A stretch of 64,000 nt of DNA from Prostheceraeus crozeri (Eukaryota; Platyhelminthes; Polycladida; Euryleptidae): positions 372,001-436,000 of the forward strand of contig CAJQUW010003080.1 of assembly GCA_907163375.1 (NCBI GenBank), read 5' to 3'. The translations under genes and the position numbers were made by a program. Shown piece by piece: positions 12,170 to 25,302 of this stretch (positions are counted from its first letter, which is position 1; every line of letters begins with the position of its first letter). The notes below the pieces were generated by a model. It made no database searches, was not told the origin of the DNA, and saw only the letters and a list, made by a program, of their open reading frames with translations.

Positions 12170-12665
12170 GTTGAGGCTCTCAACGAAAATTCTGGACGCC
12201 TGAGACGCGCCGCGTCCGATGGGAATGGACCTTAAGGGGATGAATACCCTGTACGTGTGGCAAAAGCCTGTTCTGTGACCAAGTCCTCGGCGTGTAACCG
12301 ACGTTTCAACAGTCTTAGACTAAATCATGGCGGGTGATCTCTTGAGTTGGTGTCTAATGATTAGCCGGGTAGCATGGTGCGTGCTGAGTCCATGGATGAA
12401 CGGTGCAAAGCGGAGCACGGTTGATGAAATGAATGACTTCCTGTCATAATCCCACTCCTCCTTTCGTCCTTCCAAAAGGTAGAGGTCCAAACGAAAGGAA
12501 AGCTCAAATCAGAATGGTGAGTTGAAACGTTGGAACGATGCCGAATTGATCGGGGGAGATTGTAGGGGTCATGTTGTCGGGAATGCTGACTTCTGCTGTG
12601 TTCAAGAGTCCAGATAGCAAGGGAGCAGCACCAGAATGCTTGGACGTCTGGGTGAACTGGCATCA
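12170..12665 (+). mobile_element. RTE-type LINE, 5' end fragment
   Basis: GC-richer than its surroundings. The 5' part includes an untranslated-like segment around 12290-12320. From about 12505 the translation shows NVGTM, then after a frame change DFCCVQES and GRLGEL. NVGTM and the CVQE motif are the start of the apurinic-type endonuclease domain of RTE-clade LINEs, whose Asn and Glu are active-site residues. Stops and frameshifts are present and the element stops shortly after, so it is a dead, 3'-truncated fragment. It could be a rearranged relative of the RTE copy at 57-62 kb. Confidence 0.6.
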
Positions 12666-13149
12666 ACTATTTTGTAGTAGAGCTTTTCATTAGTAGTTGA
12701 GAATTTCTTTGCAATGTTGAGTACAGCGTGAGCTGTTTCTAGGTAGAGTTGGGTAAGACGCCCCCTTGCCGTCGATGTCTCAGAAGTCAAAAATGATACT
12801 ACGGGATGCATGATCCCTCTGAAGGGCATTACTCGTAGAAAAATGGGTTGGACTCAGAAATCATTGATTTCTAATGAGATAGTATGTTGCTTTTCTCTTT
12901 TTTAATGCTTCTGATGTAATTATTTTCCAAGTTCAACGAAGAAATATGTGACAATCCGACATCTTTTTTGATATCTTTAATACTAGATTTTTTAAGTCAA
13001 CGTGTCATTGGACATGATTCATATATTTTTATATTTCAAATTAACGTATACATTAGAAAACATATTGAAGAAAAAGATATACATCTAAGATGCTCCCCTA
13101 CATTTGAGGCTAATTTATTATTCCTATGAAATTCTTAAGATTTTTGAGG

Positions 13150-13280
13150 CCCACTGCCACCTGAAGATTTTCACTGCAACTACTAAAAGAACAGCAAATG
13201 AGTCTCGTGTTTGTGGATTATTCCCATCTGATAAGAACATTCTCACGGAAGACGATTTGAAAACTTGTTTTCCTACTGGT
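13150..13280 (+). pseudogene. Possible pogo/jerky-like DDE transposase C-terminal remnant
   Basis: A plus-strand frame encodes VCGLFPSDKNILTEDDL. It resembles the G-(I/L)-(Y/F)-PF-xx-N-(I/V)-F-T-(E/D)-(E/D)-(D/E)-F segment near the C-terminus of pogo/Tigger-type transposases and proteins derived from them. The match is short and the flanks are not recognisable. The resemblance could be chance, or a remnant of a different DDE family. Confidence 0.4.
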
Positions 13281-15835
13281 GAGAAAGTAACGATGGATAT
13301 CAGTCTAGACCTCATTGAAAGAAAATGAAAGAAACATTAAACCAAAAGATCAGCAACAATCAATATCAAGAAATATATATCTACATATTTATCTACTCTG
13401 TACCGATATAGACTATGTCTTAAATGATTCTCAGAATTTGTAGGCATTGCAGAATCTACATGCAGTAGCCGATTTTGTAGTAGATTTATTATGCAGCTAG
13501 TCAATGAATGCTAAAATTTGAAGGCACTACAATCCCTTGTCAATAAAAAATTGAGGCATTTTCTGTCTTATTAAATAACTTGTATGCTTTCAATCAATTT
13601 TCAGCGTGTTTTGCCTGGGGCCTGCTGTGACAGATTTCATGTTACTTCATACATGTACTTGTCGACCAAAACTTACCTCATGATTTTGACGGTCAAATAT
13701 CATTTTGGTAAACCTAGGCTACACGTGCATTCTTCATTCACCCTTAAAAGTGAGCTAACTTCTATAATTCATATCACGTGCAATAACATTTACTACACGG
13801 CGCTTAAGTGTAGACATGCTTAGCATTCGGTAGGTTAGCATGCATGAAAATTTACGTTAACTTGCATGTCTACTTGTTTCTTGCAGATTATCTGCTTGAC
13901 AATCCCCTCAACTGATACAGAATGCTCCAAGGCCAAAGAAAAGGAGGACAGAAAGGGCACAAAATCTCAAGTAATGTCCATATAAGCAGCACCAAGAGGC
14001 CAAAACAGCATGTGTATTAATCCTGGACCTTCGCACAGTAAGGAAGGCAAAGTCAGTCCCAAGAGATAATGCAGAATGCGCACATCGAACTACATTCGAA
14101 TAGTCGAAAAGTGGATCCAGTACGGTATACAATGCAGTCAGCGGGCGGATGAGGAATGTGCAGACGGCAATTTTGCAAGTTATATTTGGGAATTACATGA
14201 CGTTGTTTCGACCTCATCTTTTTTATATAAGCCCCTGTCTGTTGTGGAATAAATAACTGGAGGTTGTTTGGAATTTACTAGATGAACATAATACAAGACT
14301 TTCGACGAGATATTTAGTCATAAAAGTTGAGGGTAAGAACGTTTGGTACTTTTGAAAATCGAAAAGTATAGGATCTTCTTTAAATTTCTAGCTACAGCCT
14401 TTGTGGATGTAACTAGCACATGCAGTGAAATCATTCATAATGACAATATCTGACAGAAAGAACTGTTATAGATCCTTGACAGTCGAATCTCGCTTAGTCT
14501 TACCTCAATCTACCTATGTTCGCTAAGTCATTGCTGATTTTATCAATGAATTAATTTTTACCTCAGAACATTAAGTCCATTCTTAATGGACATTACTGTC
14601 CATTCTATAGTCTCACGAACTTTAACAAAGCGAAAAGTCGGATCTCCATTTTAGAATGCATTTCGCAAATCTATCGCGAAGAAAATGGTCAAGTAGGCTT
14701 CTGGAAAACTAAATACTATCATGAATCAATAACACGTTTGACTTGTGATCGACTCTTGGTCAATCGAGTTGCGTTCGTGATGAGTGGTAGCGTCCATTTG
14801 GACTTGACTTGTGCTTTATCATCATGTCAATCATCACAAACAACTGTTAGCTCAGATAGAAAGATACATGAATAGTTTTATTCACAAGTTTTATTCACTC
14901 CCGAAAAGGCAGTCTCAAGAATGGGCTGTCAGCTTCCATTCTATTAATTGATAAAGATTTTATCGTCAAATTCTCACATTGTTTAAGTGTTCATGATTAC
15001 GACTTGATGAGTTAAGTTCGTGAGAGTTCATGTTGTTAGCTTTTCATGTGATCATTTTGTAAGTGTCGCTGAAGCTTGCCAGTCAATTTTGTCATCCTCA
15101 GCCGGTACTGGCTTGTCTTTGCGTGCTACAAGCTGACGTGCATTTACTTTGATATTCCTGGAATTTTAGCGTATAGAGCTATCTAAATATCTCTCTATAT
15201 ATCCTGTGCGAAAATTATGAATAATTCGTGCATTGGAAAAAAAACTCGACAGGAAGCGTCGGTCCTTGGATTCTACCTCATCTGAATTTATGCGTTCGCG
15301 TAGCTGAAGTTGTCATTGTGAAGAGATTTTCAGTGCCACAGTGTCAAAGTTATGGAATTTCAAGAGTTTTTCATTTTTCAACATTTTTACTTCATAGAAG
15401 TATTTGTTGTGAATTCCATTTTCGACTATTTTTGACTATTTGAATTCAACACTCAAGTTCAACGATGAGAAATATGTTCCAAAGTTTTCTTGTATGAAAT
15501 TCTTGAACAATTAGCGAATCGAAGCATCATGAATTGGCTAAATAGCTGTAATTACCTAATTTTCTATTCGTTCTCCGACCAGTGATCAGGCTAGTACGGT
15601 TTAGTGGTATGGAATCTGTTATCCTTCTATCTAAGTTTTTGATCTGACATTGTGAGGTTGCTTGCAGTTTGTACAGATACAATTTCAAGTCTATGGATGC
15701 CAAGAGACTTAGTTTTAATTGGATAACCATCAACAGGAACCGCGGAATTCTAAAAATTACCTTTACTGAGCAAAAATTCAATAACTACAATTTAACTGTG
15801 TAGTAAGCCGTGCACCGTTAAAACAGTGAAGATAG

Positions 15836-15860
15836 CACACACGTACACACACGCACACAG
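15836..15860. repeat. CA-rich microsatellite
   Basis: Imperfect CACA run, CACACACGTACACACACGCA and onward. Confidence 0.85.
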
Positions 15861-15944
15861 AAAATCAGGTGTTATTGACAACTTCAATGGTTGAAAACGT
15901 CCCCATCAGAAATGCATAATCACATAAAAACAGTCAATTCATGG

Positions 15945-16130
15945 TGGTGTCCGTGGGACAGTGGTCAAGTGAGTGGGCTTACGATCCCCTGGTCCAGAGG
16001 TCGACCCCCGAAGGTGTCACGGGAATTTGTCAGGAAGTGCATTCGGACTAAAAGATCACAACGCTCCAGATGAAGGTCTGACTATGTCAGCACCGTCCAA
16101 GTCTCCAGTACGGGGAGTAGTGACGTTTTC
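15945..16130 (+). repeat. tRNA-derived SINE with RTE-like 3' part
   Basis: The head has an A-box-like ACAGTGGTCAAGTGAGTGG and a B-box-like AGAGGTCGACCCCCG. It is followed by TGTCAGGAAGTGCATTCGGA and CTAAAAG, which resembles the GGCAGGAAGGGCATC...AAAA segment of many SINEs that use RTE enzymes. The RTE link is inference, but RTE pieces occur in the same window. Confidence 0.6.
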
Positions 16131-18514
16131 ACACACTTTTCATTTTTCCAGATGCCTTCTGTCTTTACTTTTCAGGACATGCGCAAACATTGTAAAGCGA
16201 CTGGATTATATAAGATTGATGATGTTATAGTCTACGTGACTATAAACAGTGGATGACACAAGAGAAGATTGTTAATACCTGGTGCAACAAAATACAGCGA
16301 AGAAAACGGCAAAATGCCACAGAAAGTTGTCATAACAGCAGAAAATTGTAAAAATTGCTAATAACAGTAAACTCTGATTAGTATCAAGACCGACCATTAG
16401 CCCTTCATGTTCAATGCTGGCGCAAGGATGAGGAAATCGGTTGGACAAATCTAGACAAACGATTTCGCTAAGAGAACACGAATGCGGCCATATTAGCGTG
16501 TTAAAACGCACCGCATATTGCCACTTTTAAGTGTTTCCATGAGTAGGCTGCAAATCTTCTCCATTTTGGTGCAATAATTCTGATTGAATATCGGGTACAT
16601 ATTGCGGAAATATGTAACGGCGCAGTACAAACTGTGAAACGAAACATCAACTCGCATCCTATAGTGCAAACCTAAACAATTCCTTACTCAGCTAAAGCGT
16701 CTGACCTGAAGTTTCCGTCATGATGAAAACTACTGTAATCTATTTTTCCATCCGAAAGTATTTCTTCACTCCTTGCATTGAATAATAAAGTTATGAACTT
16801 AATTTCATAAAGTGAACCATTGATGAGTGTTTTGCAACAGAGCTGTTGCCAATTTCTTCTGAATGTGAATTATTATATGCTTGTCATAACCGCAAGAAGT
16901 TGCACCGAACCGTATGTTTTCATGTTTTCGTACAGGAAATTTCAGTCTGACTTGTCATCAGCTGTCCGACTTGTATCTGACCTAGGAGACGAGTGATAGG
17001 GAAGAAATCCTCGCTTTAGGTCATTAATAATGACCGTTGTGTTTCAAATGCGCATGATTCACGTGCTTTCTACACATCACGAATATATCCGTCCTACCCA
17101 ATTCGTTTCGCAGAGGAATTGCTTTATAGAAAGATTCACAGGATGCCAGATTTGTCTGGCATCTCATCAGATTCAGTTCAGTTTGCTACTTCTGATATTA
17201 TGCGCTTGTCATGTAAGTTCGCGTCTATCTGATGATCTGTTATGATGATTATTCGAATTACACAAAAATATGCGTTGACGCCGAGCCACTCCTCTGACGT
17301 CAACCAATGAATTTACGACGTCTGTACCGGTCGGGGACTTCACCAATAAGAAGTGTTAATCATGGAATTTCGAGGTCTGCATCCAAATTGACCCGAAGTC
17401 ACAAGAATTAAAAGTAAAGTGCGTCGAAATGGAAAGTCAACTGCGTGATGAAGAGAAAGCAAACAGGACTTTTACAAGATGGGCGCCGATGCGCTGGAGT
17501 TGATTCAAGTAATGTCACAAAGTTGTTATACTTTCAATAGCTTATTAGCCTCAAACTAAAATCATGCACGACCCCACATGTTCCACACTTTTAATATGTC
17601 GATGACAAAAGTATGTAAAGAAAATTTTAGATATTATTCTTTTTTTAACTTGACCTGCATTTGATCGGTAAAAATTACACAGGCTGCGTTGCATTTCAAT
17701 GAGGACACTTTTGCCCAACCGTCATTTAGCTGATAAGCCGCAGCTTATGCTCGTTAAGTCCTTCTGTCAGACCAGAAGAATGAACTACAAACATATAATT
17801 AGATCAATATTATCTATATATTGTAGCATAAATTTACCTGTATATTCGCCTAACAATTTGTCTGTATATTATGAATGCCAATTAATTTGATTATATGTAT
17901 ACAGCAATATAAATAAGCCTGCATCTTCTGACTATAAAATGAAACACTGTGCATGGACGCATGAAAAGGGATCTGCTAAAAATATGTGGAAGATCTTGCA
18001 CAAAATGTCTGAACTGCATCCCAGTGACATCCAATAGGCCTATTAGCGAGAGACACGAACTAAACAAAGTTGTTATGTAAAGTATCAATGTTGTGCATCA
18101 ATGTAAAGTAAAGGGCATCGAAGGACATTTTTGTCCACCTGAACAAATGCGGGTTAAAGTTAATATGGTATTAAAAATAAGGAGGCCTATTTAATATTAA
18201 TCAATTATCATTTAATATTAATTATTCTATTTAATTTTTAATAGAATATTGAAAATACATTGTATTGATAATAAAAAAATTACGATTCTTTCAATTGTAT
18301 ACACTGGATTATTGATCATTTTCAAGATGTGACTGTTGAGGCTGCATAGGATAAATTCACATCGGATATATTTTCAAACTAGCGTATTTCACATGCTTCT
18401 TCACATACATCGATGTCTTGTCTCATTGATAGTCTTGCAATTATACTGAGACAACAGTCTTCATGGAGATGCTCACTCGACCTTAGTCATTATTTAAACG
18501 TATTGCCTGACCTG

Positions 18515-18595
18515 TCCCATTCGCCCTTGAGACTGTCCTGAGAGACGAAACGCGTCGGGTAACGCTATTGTAACAAATAAAGAATCGTCGTAAAA
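18515..18595 (+). other. Possible retroelement 3'-end motif (Penelope-like)
   Basis: CCTGAGAGACGAAACGCGTC followed by GGG, then AATAAA about 35 bp later. A GCGAAACGCGTCGG-type stretch is commonly seen downstream of Penelope-like reverse transcriptases. No coding is attached here. Low confidence. Confidence 0.3.
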
Positions 18596-20221
18596 GAGAG
18601 AGAGATTGCCTTTTCTGTTTTCCGAGTCTTCATGGAATTTTAGCACACCAGCAACATCCAAAGATTATCCTTGTAAGCTGAAGTTACCAAATGGCAGTTA
18701 ATTTACAGAAACCAAACCTTTCATCAGACAGCGAAATGGCTTTCATTTGTCTAATATAACTTTTATGACACCAGAATTACAACAACATCAAAAATAGCAA
18801 TAGCAACATCACTGCTTCAATTTCTCAATTGAAATTGCAAACTTTTCACCGAAGTTGTGTTTGTGATATTTTTCAAATATGCGGCATTTCCAGATCTCTA
18901 CGAATCTTCTTTACAACAAAGTTTCCGAAATTCCCGGATTCTTCATTCCAATATCCTCGTCTGCATTTCACTAAGTGAAAGTCATTGGGTTCTTAAATCG
19001 TGCTTTAAGAGGAAGTTTGTAAATATGATGTTGCGCAATAGACCAATTATGGACTATAGTAATCGAGGAATCTGGCATATTTATGGAAAAACTTTTGGAC
19101 ATGTCGCAAGCAGCGTGATGATAACAATCAGGAACTTATATGAGCTACATTACATTACAGTACAAAAAGTTGCCCTTTTTATTTTTCTGGTAATTTTTCT
19201 TCAATTTCATTGGTTGGTAGGAAATGCATCTGAAGTTTAATAAGAATAAAAATGTTTATTGTGATTCCATGCCGGTCATTATGCTACAGCGTTTTAGAAG
19301 CTACGTGTCTTCAACATGAAAATTTTGACAGCCTCCGCTGGATGTGATTATTGTCTCTTTCTTTTCAAGATGTATTTGCTCATGAAACCATAACACCTGG
19401 TGTTGGGATAAATAGCATTTTCCTTCAGAAAACCTCTTAGACCATCATTGGAACTCAGAATTTATATGATAAAATATTTTAGATCTAAAAAGGAAGACAT
19501 TTTGGAAGTTGAAATTTTGAAATATTTAACAAATTGGTTGATCGATCTACGACAGTAACCTATTTCGTGTCAATTAATATAAATAGTAATATTGAGAATA
19601 GATGTGAAAAATGAATTGCCAAGAGCTACATAAGCAAGATCTTTTGACTGAAAAATGAATTTCAAGTCACTTTGATACTGATGCGTGTGCAGTTTGAATG
19701 GCTATACGTTTCATGGGAAATACGGGCAAAGTATGTATCTAATGACAGTTAACAAAATAACAACTTTACAAAGCTATCACAGTCGTCAGCAATATTAAGG
19801 TCCGTAATGAAATGTGACGGTTGTATTCAATATGTACCTACTAGTCTATGTTTCCGTGTAAATGAAGTTACAACAAATTTTACTAACAGTCCAATTAATA
19901 GTGAATTTATCACTAACAGTAGCATAACAAGCAGACGAATTGAAAAATCAAGAATTCCCTAGCAAGATCTCATGACTACTGCCAATCGAGGTAGTTATTT
20001 ATAGTCACAAGCAATTTTGAACTGGTCATTATACGCCATTGACGTCAAATCCATAGTTAGGAAGCATAACTGCTGTCAGCTGCTTCACTAGAATATACGT
20101 GTACATGCATGTGCTGCTTAAAGACGTACAGGCTTATTCTGAGATGCTTACTAACAAACTCTTGCAAGGACAAGTAATGACAGTCAAAATGAAATCAAGC
20201 ATAATTGTGTATATCTCTTAC

Positions 20222-20625
20222 TTGTGATTTTCTTTTGAGCAATCTGGAATTGTAAGTGAGAATAGGACAAGGAAGGGGAAGGCTAATACAAATATGAGCC
20301 ACTTGAGAACATAAATCAATTTCGTTCCACAAGTGCTGTCTTCGTCTGGTTTTGGCGGTGGAGCCCCCCGAATTGCAGGGCAGCAAGAACAGCAGCAATC
20401 AATATGCGGGTAATCTTCTTCTTGTTCTTCATCTTCTTCCTCCTCTTCTTCTTCGTCAAGCTTCTCATCAAATTCCGCAATTTCAGGTTGTTTCCCTGTT
20501 GGATTGGATTTGTCATTGGCAGACACACTTTGTTCTTTCAATGCCTCTTGTTTGTGCTCCTCGTCAGACCCTGTACTGACCTCTTCTTTTACTGGTTGCA
20601 TATTGAGTTTTGCTCCAAACGTTTC
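20222..20625 (-). CDS. NCKX/SLC24-like exchanger, acidic loop and first membrane segment after the loop (exon D)
   Basis: The exon is 404 bp. It starts in phase 0 after ATATTTCCAG and ends two bases into a codon at CACAA|GTAAGAG. Of about 134 codons, residues 1-50 are hydrophilic. Residues about 52-72 are almost all Glu/Asp (seven Glu in a row inside DEEEEEEEDEEQEED). Residues 77-82 are CCCSCC. Residues about 103-125 form a hydrophobic segment (LIYVLKWLIFVLAFPFLVLF), followed by SLTIPDCSKEN. A Glu-rich loop end followed by a membrane helix ending in TIPDxxK/NCSK is typical of SLC24 proteins. The wording TIPDCSK is nearer to NCKX3/4-type sequences, but the subgroup is not resolved. The 2-nt overhang AA is completed by the A that starts the next exon at 10516, which supports the model strongly. 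Confidence 0.9.
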
Positions 20626-20739
20626 CTGGAAATATGAAGATGTTTGAGTGACACATGAAAACGTTCAACATTTTTGATGTTAGTAGTAATACAAGGGTAT
20701 GTAATATAAAATGGAAAGGAATCCAGAATATAGTTCAGA

Positions 20740-21135
20740 TAAAATCTTAATCATCACATTTTACATCACCCACAGAATTTGATGATGCATATACCACGCG
20801 CAAATGTACACCTACATCGATCTCTGACCGATTTGCCAACTCTAAGAAGCTGTTCAATGCTATTTGCAACAACCCGCATCATATCCTTGTGCCTTTCGCA
20901 CCTGCAGTCTTACCACACGATCGAAGAACTTTCGTACTTCCTTTTGTCGAAGTTATGTACGTTCTCGATCATTTTACCATTTATTACCAGTACTACCAAT
21001 TTGAGTGATTCTTTATAAATATAATTCTATTAGCCTTGTACTCAAATTTGTCTTTATCTATACAAATATCTTGCTTCTAACTTGTGTACCAATAATGTCA
21101 TTGTGTGATTTCCAATAATCAATAAAACTCACTAC
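20740..21135 (+). mobile_element. Non-LTR retrotransposon 3' end remnant (possible)
   Basis: A frame around 20780-21005 reads SKKLFNAICNNPHHILVP and then continues hydrophobic to a stop. This resembles the C-terminal tail of CR1/Jockey-type LINE polyproteins (F-x-N-I-x-x-N-P-x-H-x-L). It is followed by an AATAAA-containing stretch and a CTACTACTAC tail. No upstream reverse transcriptase remains. Chance similarity cannot be excluded. Confidence 0.4.
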
Positions 21136-23897
21136 TACTACATCTTCTTTATTCATCATTAATTTTAATTCACTATTTGGAAAGTGACGACAATCCTCGT
21201 TGACCCTCCTGAAAATCCATTGAAGTGCAGTCTCTGCAGTATTTCGTATAAAACTGATTTTATTTTAGTTTTTGATTATACTTAAAATACAACAACCAAA
21301 GCATTTTGAAAAATGTTTTGAACGCTCAATTTTGCAATCTCAAAGTGCTATAACTTTCCATTTAAATTTCTGTAATTCTCGAAACATTTGTGGCTAGATG
21401 CACATTCCATCCTCGAATTAAGATGCTTCTTCGGATGTTGAAAGCTGTGCGGTTTTTCTCATCAATATACTTAGCGCTAAATAAAAATAAGTGTAAATAG
21501 TAAATATAATGATAATTCAGCAGCCTCAGCGTCTGGAGCAACTCCTCAAGTGATAAAACAATCGCTATTCAAGGAGAGCGGAAATCTTCAGTCACAGTGA
21601 TAGTCTTTCTATCCTCCTTCAGACGTGTTTCGAACAACTAAGGGAAATCTTCAAAGACAAGTTGAAATGCGAGTGCAGTTAACAGTTGAAGAGTGGTTTA
21701 TTTCAGTTTTAAAATATCCGGACAATATAAACTGTCTCAATGCAAAATATAAAATACGTTAATTTAACTATAATTATTTTAAATCATTGCGATAAAGCTT
21801 CAACAATGCAAAATTGCGATAATGTCATATATAAAATACATTTTGTGCTTACAGCCTCTTCTCAATATACATGCGTATTTCCCCGGTTATGTAGGTATTC
21901 GAGATACTTTCATTGTTTACAAAATGATTTTGTCTGATTCAGTAGATCCTTCAATTAAAATGAAACGCCCTTAAAGACACAGACGTTACTATTGCGTGGG
22001 AATATAATTGTGTTTCCAAAATGTCGCCACATCAACAGAGATCAACAGCATCAGACATGATCCTAATTTGATTTTTCTTTGAATGAAGGATCACATGCAG
22101 TTGTAAAAAGAGAAATCTGTTCATTGACATCAAACTAGAGAAGTCCCTGATTGTTAATTCATGAATGGTGACAAAAATCAATTTAAATGGAGATTGCTTT
22201 CGCTATCATTATTTTGTGCTTACGACTGGCTGCTGAATCGAACAGACCTCTTTTAGAATTTGTTTCTATGTAATAAAAGTTAGTTAGATTAGCATAATAA
22301 AAGTTAGTTAGATTGGTTGAAATTAGTCAAAATTTATTCCTGTAGTATTGCGAAAATTAACACAGAAACATCTTGAATGAATTCATGAATCATGATGTCA
22401 GTCAAATGTACAATTTACTTTTCGAGGCCGCAGACCGAGATCATTTGCGAGCGCTGATAGAGCATACTTGTTGTTCACTGTTTTGTTAGCCGCATTTCGC
22501 AGATTTTCACAGAGTGATGTACGTCCTATAGTTGTTACGAATATGTGCGTGTTCCGAGCTCTATCAGGTTCCTCCTCTTGTTAGACAATATCAAATAAAA
22601 CACCTGTAAATCCAATGAGAAGCAGTTCTTTGCAGTTCTATGCGGCTAAATGTGACCATTATTGTCCAAAATGCTGTGTTCATCACTATTAGAATGCTTG
22701 TAAGATCTGAACATGTTCAGCTTCGTAGACACAAGAGAATGAACTTGATAAGAAATTGCATGACGACATTCCCTGTTAAAAATTGTGGCTCTGAAAACGG
22801 CGCTTTGTACTTAACCAGAAAAATAAAAAATCTCATTTTTACGAAAAAAACTTCAGTTTCCTTCCCTGACTTCCCTGTGTTTTTCTTTGATCCTGTCTGA
22901 CAAGAAGAGGAACCAAGTAGAACTCGGCACACGTTCAGATTCGTGATGGCAATAGGACGCACACTCTGGAAGTCTCATCTTCGGCTTCGTCCCCTATAGA
23001 AACTCGCTTTGGCTACCGGAGAAATTGTGTTACTTTTATCCTGGATACCCTTCCTGCCGACTTCCAATGATACTTTGTTGCTCGACCTCTGAAGCAAAAT
23101 ATTGCTAACTAAGCCAGTGTGCCACGAAGACCACGACCTTTTGTGTAATGTCTAAAACTCATAATTAAAAAGATGCACCAGTTTGCTATACCAACACGTT
23201 TTCATTAAAAAATAAGTAGATTGATGGTAACTAATAAAGCTAAACTTTCAAAACCACTTTTTCCCTTATAACCTAATATATTTTCTCCTTTTTCTGTAGC
23301 ATCTTTAGATATCAGATCAACCAGGAAAATCAATAATAGAATTCTTCAAAGATAAATGTCACTTTTGACTTGATATTTGATTTCGACTTTTATGCAGATG
23401 AGTGGGATGCTTTGTCAACAAGACGCTGTCGATCTGAAAAACAACTTTATTTGACTATGAACCGAATGGGTTGTTGGATTACTTTAGGAATCAGTGACAA
23501 TGATCGAAATGTTTGGGTCTCTGACACAACGGAAGTTGACTGCTATTGTCGCTGGGACTAGAAAGATGAACATCAATGCAAAATTCTTTAAGAGATTGAA
23601 TCTAATAACTTAGAAAGGAAATGTCGAATTCTACAAAACTTAGAGGATGTTTTCGTTACAAATTAATGGATTGACGAAAAATGAAATGGAACTGATACAG
23701 TACAACACACACCCACATTTCTCAAGATATTTTCTGAAATATTTACACTCAACTACTATACATTTGCTAAAGCAGACTTCTTATTCTCCCAACCGTAATT
23801 TGTACGATAGATACAGTTTTCCTTAGTTAGAATAGAGAGGAGATTGACATTTCAGGAATTCAGAATCTACTTTTTTTGATACAATAGCAATGTAGTT

Positions 23898-24744
23898 CAG
23901 GGTGTTTGAAAAAGAATCATCCGATTTCACTGGACTACCTACATCTGCTTATTGAATTACCAGAGTCTGGAAATAAGTTTAAATGCCTGTAGAGATTACG
24001 AGTTTTATATACATCACGTTGAAAACATCACTGTGGTCCATCATTCTGAGGCAAAGAACATTTTTCAAAAAAGTCAATTTTTGAGCAAATTTTGCTTTCC
24101 AAATTTACATGTGTTCTATATGACCGCCTCATGATGCACGGCAAACATCGAGATGATAGTCCAACTGATGCCATGCACATCGAATTTAGCTGATACAGGC
24201 TATGTATATAAGCAAAGGTGGTTTTAGAAAGACGTCTAGAATTGTGAAAGCTTGTTCTTCACTAGGAAGCTGAGTAAGTTTTTCTGTCACGCCTCATGTT
24301 CTGTGATGAGGTCACATTTTACATCATCGGAAAAGTTAACTATCATAACATGAAGATTGGAACATCTGTATCTACATGTGTATGAAGAAGTGTAGCCTCA
24401 AGCAGCTTCACTCAAGTAATTGTGTACTGCACGGTGTAAATCGGTGCAAGGATTTTATTTCTTCGAGATAGACAAGATCGCCGGTACCACATAACAGCAA
24501 ATGCTACAAAATTGGCTTCTCCTTCAGGTTAAAACTGATTCAAAGACTCCATCTTTCAACAGGATGCACGACACTTCCGTCGCCTGCATAAATAGCGACC
24601 AAGATTACAGACTTTAATAGCTTTTAATATTTCCTTTTGGAACAACGTAGATAATTAGGTTTACTTCCCTCCTGATGTAACGCGATGAAATCAATAGACC
24701 GAAATAGCCCAATGAAATCGGATGATTCTTTTTGAAGCATCCTG
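23898..24744 (+). mobile_element. mariner-type transposon, degraded, with 32-bp TIRs
   Basis: The 32-bp ends 23898-23929 and 24713-24744 are inverted copies with few differences (CAGGGTGTTTGAAAAAGAAT at the left, CAGGATGCTTCAAAAAGAAT on the opposite strand at the right). A TA follows the right end; on the left the TA is 3 bp away. Between them, plus-strand pieces of a Tc1/mariner transposase can be read: LMFCDEVTFYIIGKVNYHN (first Asp), FQQDA-type (second Asp region) and FWNNVD/VYFPPDV near the C-terminus. Many stops and frame changes are present, and it is shorter than a full element. Inactive. Confidence 0.78.
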
Positions 24745-25302
24745 TATCATGTATTATGTAAAGCGGAAAGGCTCAAGTGAGTGAAGGTATGAAAAATTTC
24801 TTATGTAATGGGCTTGTACCTGATGCACTTCTTTATGAAGTCATATATGTTCACAGTGACCTGATCCACCTGTGCGGGAGAGCAGTATTCCATCAACCTG
24901 TCGCATTTTGGCGATAAAGAAATCTAGGAGAAAAGCATATGACTGTGACGACTAACTCGAGAGGCAAAATTTGCAAGCCATAGACCCAGAAGTCTACATT
25001 GAGTGGCGACACATCATTGAGCCTTTTGTTTTTACTAATCGTTTTATATCGATTCATTAGTATCAGTTGAGCGATTACTGATTCCATCATTTAGATGAAA
25101 AGTGTGAAATCCATATGCTAAAGAAAATCAGTTATATTCAGTGACTTTTTAAGAGACACTGGAGCTGTTAGATAATAATGATCTGTGTTATGTTAATTAT
25201 TTAGAAATCAAGATCTTATGATTCGGCCTCTGTTGAGCAATGACAGCTATTGACAGTCATTGTTAGGCAGCTAATAAACGTCTGACTTATATGCAGTCAC
25301 AC

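Larger units (their letters stand above)
10517..20221 (-). other. Intron of about 9.7 kb between exons D and E
   Basis: It contains an RTE 5' fragment (12.2-12.7 kb), a pogo-like remnant (13.2 kb), a CA-rich microsatellite and SINE (15.8-16.1 kb) and a retroelement-tail-like motif (18.5 kb). The rest is AT-rich with nothing I can assign. Confidence 0.7.

Noticed and set aside
12602-12829. 75-codon minus-strand frame beside the RTE fragment
   Set aside because: Helical-looking, but I recognise no family and the first part overlaps the RTE fragment.
14190-14260. TATA-like TTTATATAAGCCCC followed by AATAAA, suggesting an LTR
   Set aside because: No paired ends, target duplication or retroelement coding nearby.
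17270-17320. Inverted GTTGACG...CGTCAAC
   Set aside because: Only 7 bp and expected by chance.
18535-18565. Hammerhead-ribozyme-like CTGA...GAAAC
   Set aside because: There is no room for stem II between the core motifs and the CUGANGA core is not matched.
18857-19240. 127-codon plus-strand frame with a hydrophobic end
   Set aside because: No recognisable domain, splice signal or codon bias; the length is possible by chance in AT-rich DNA.
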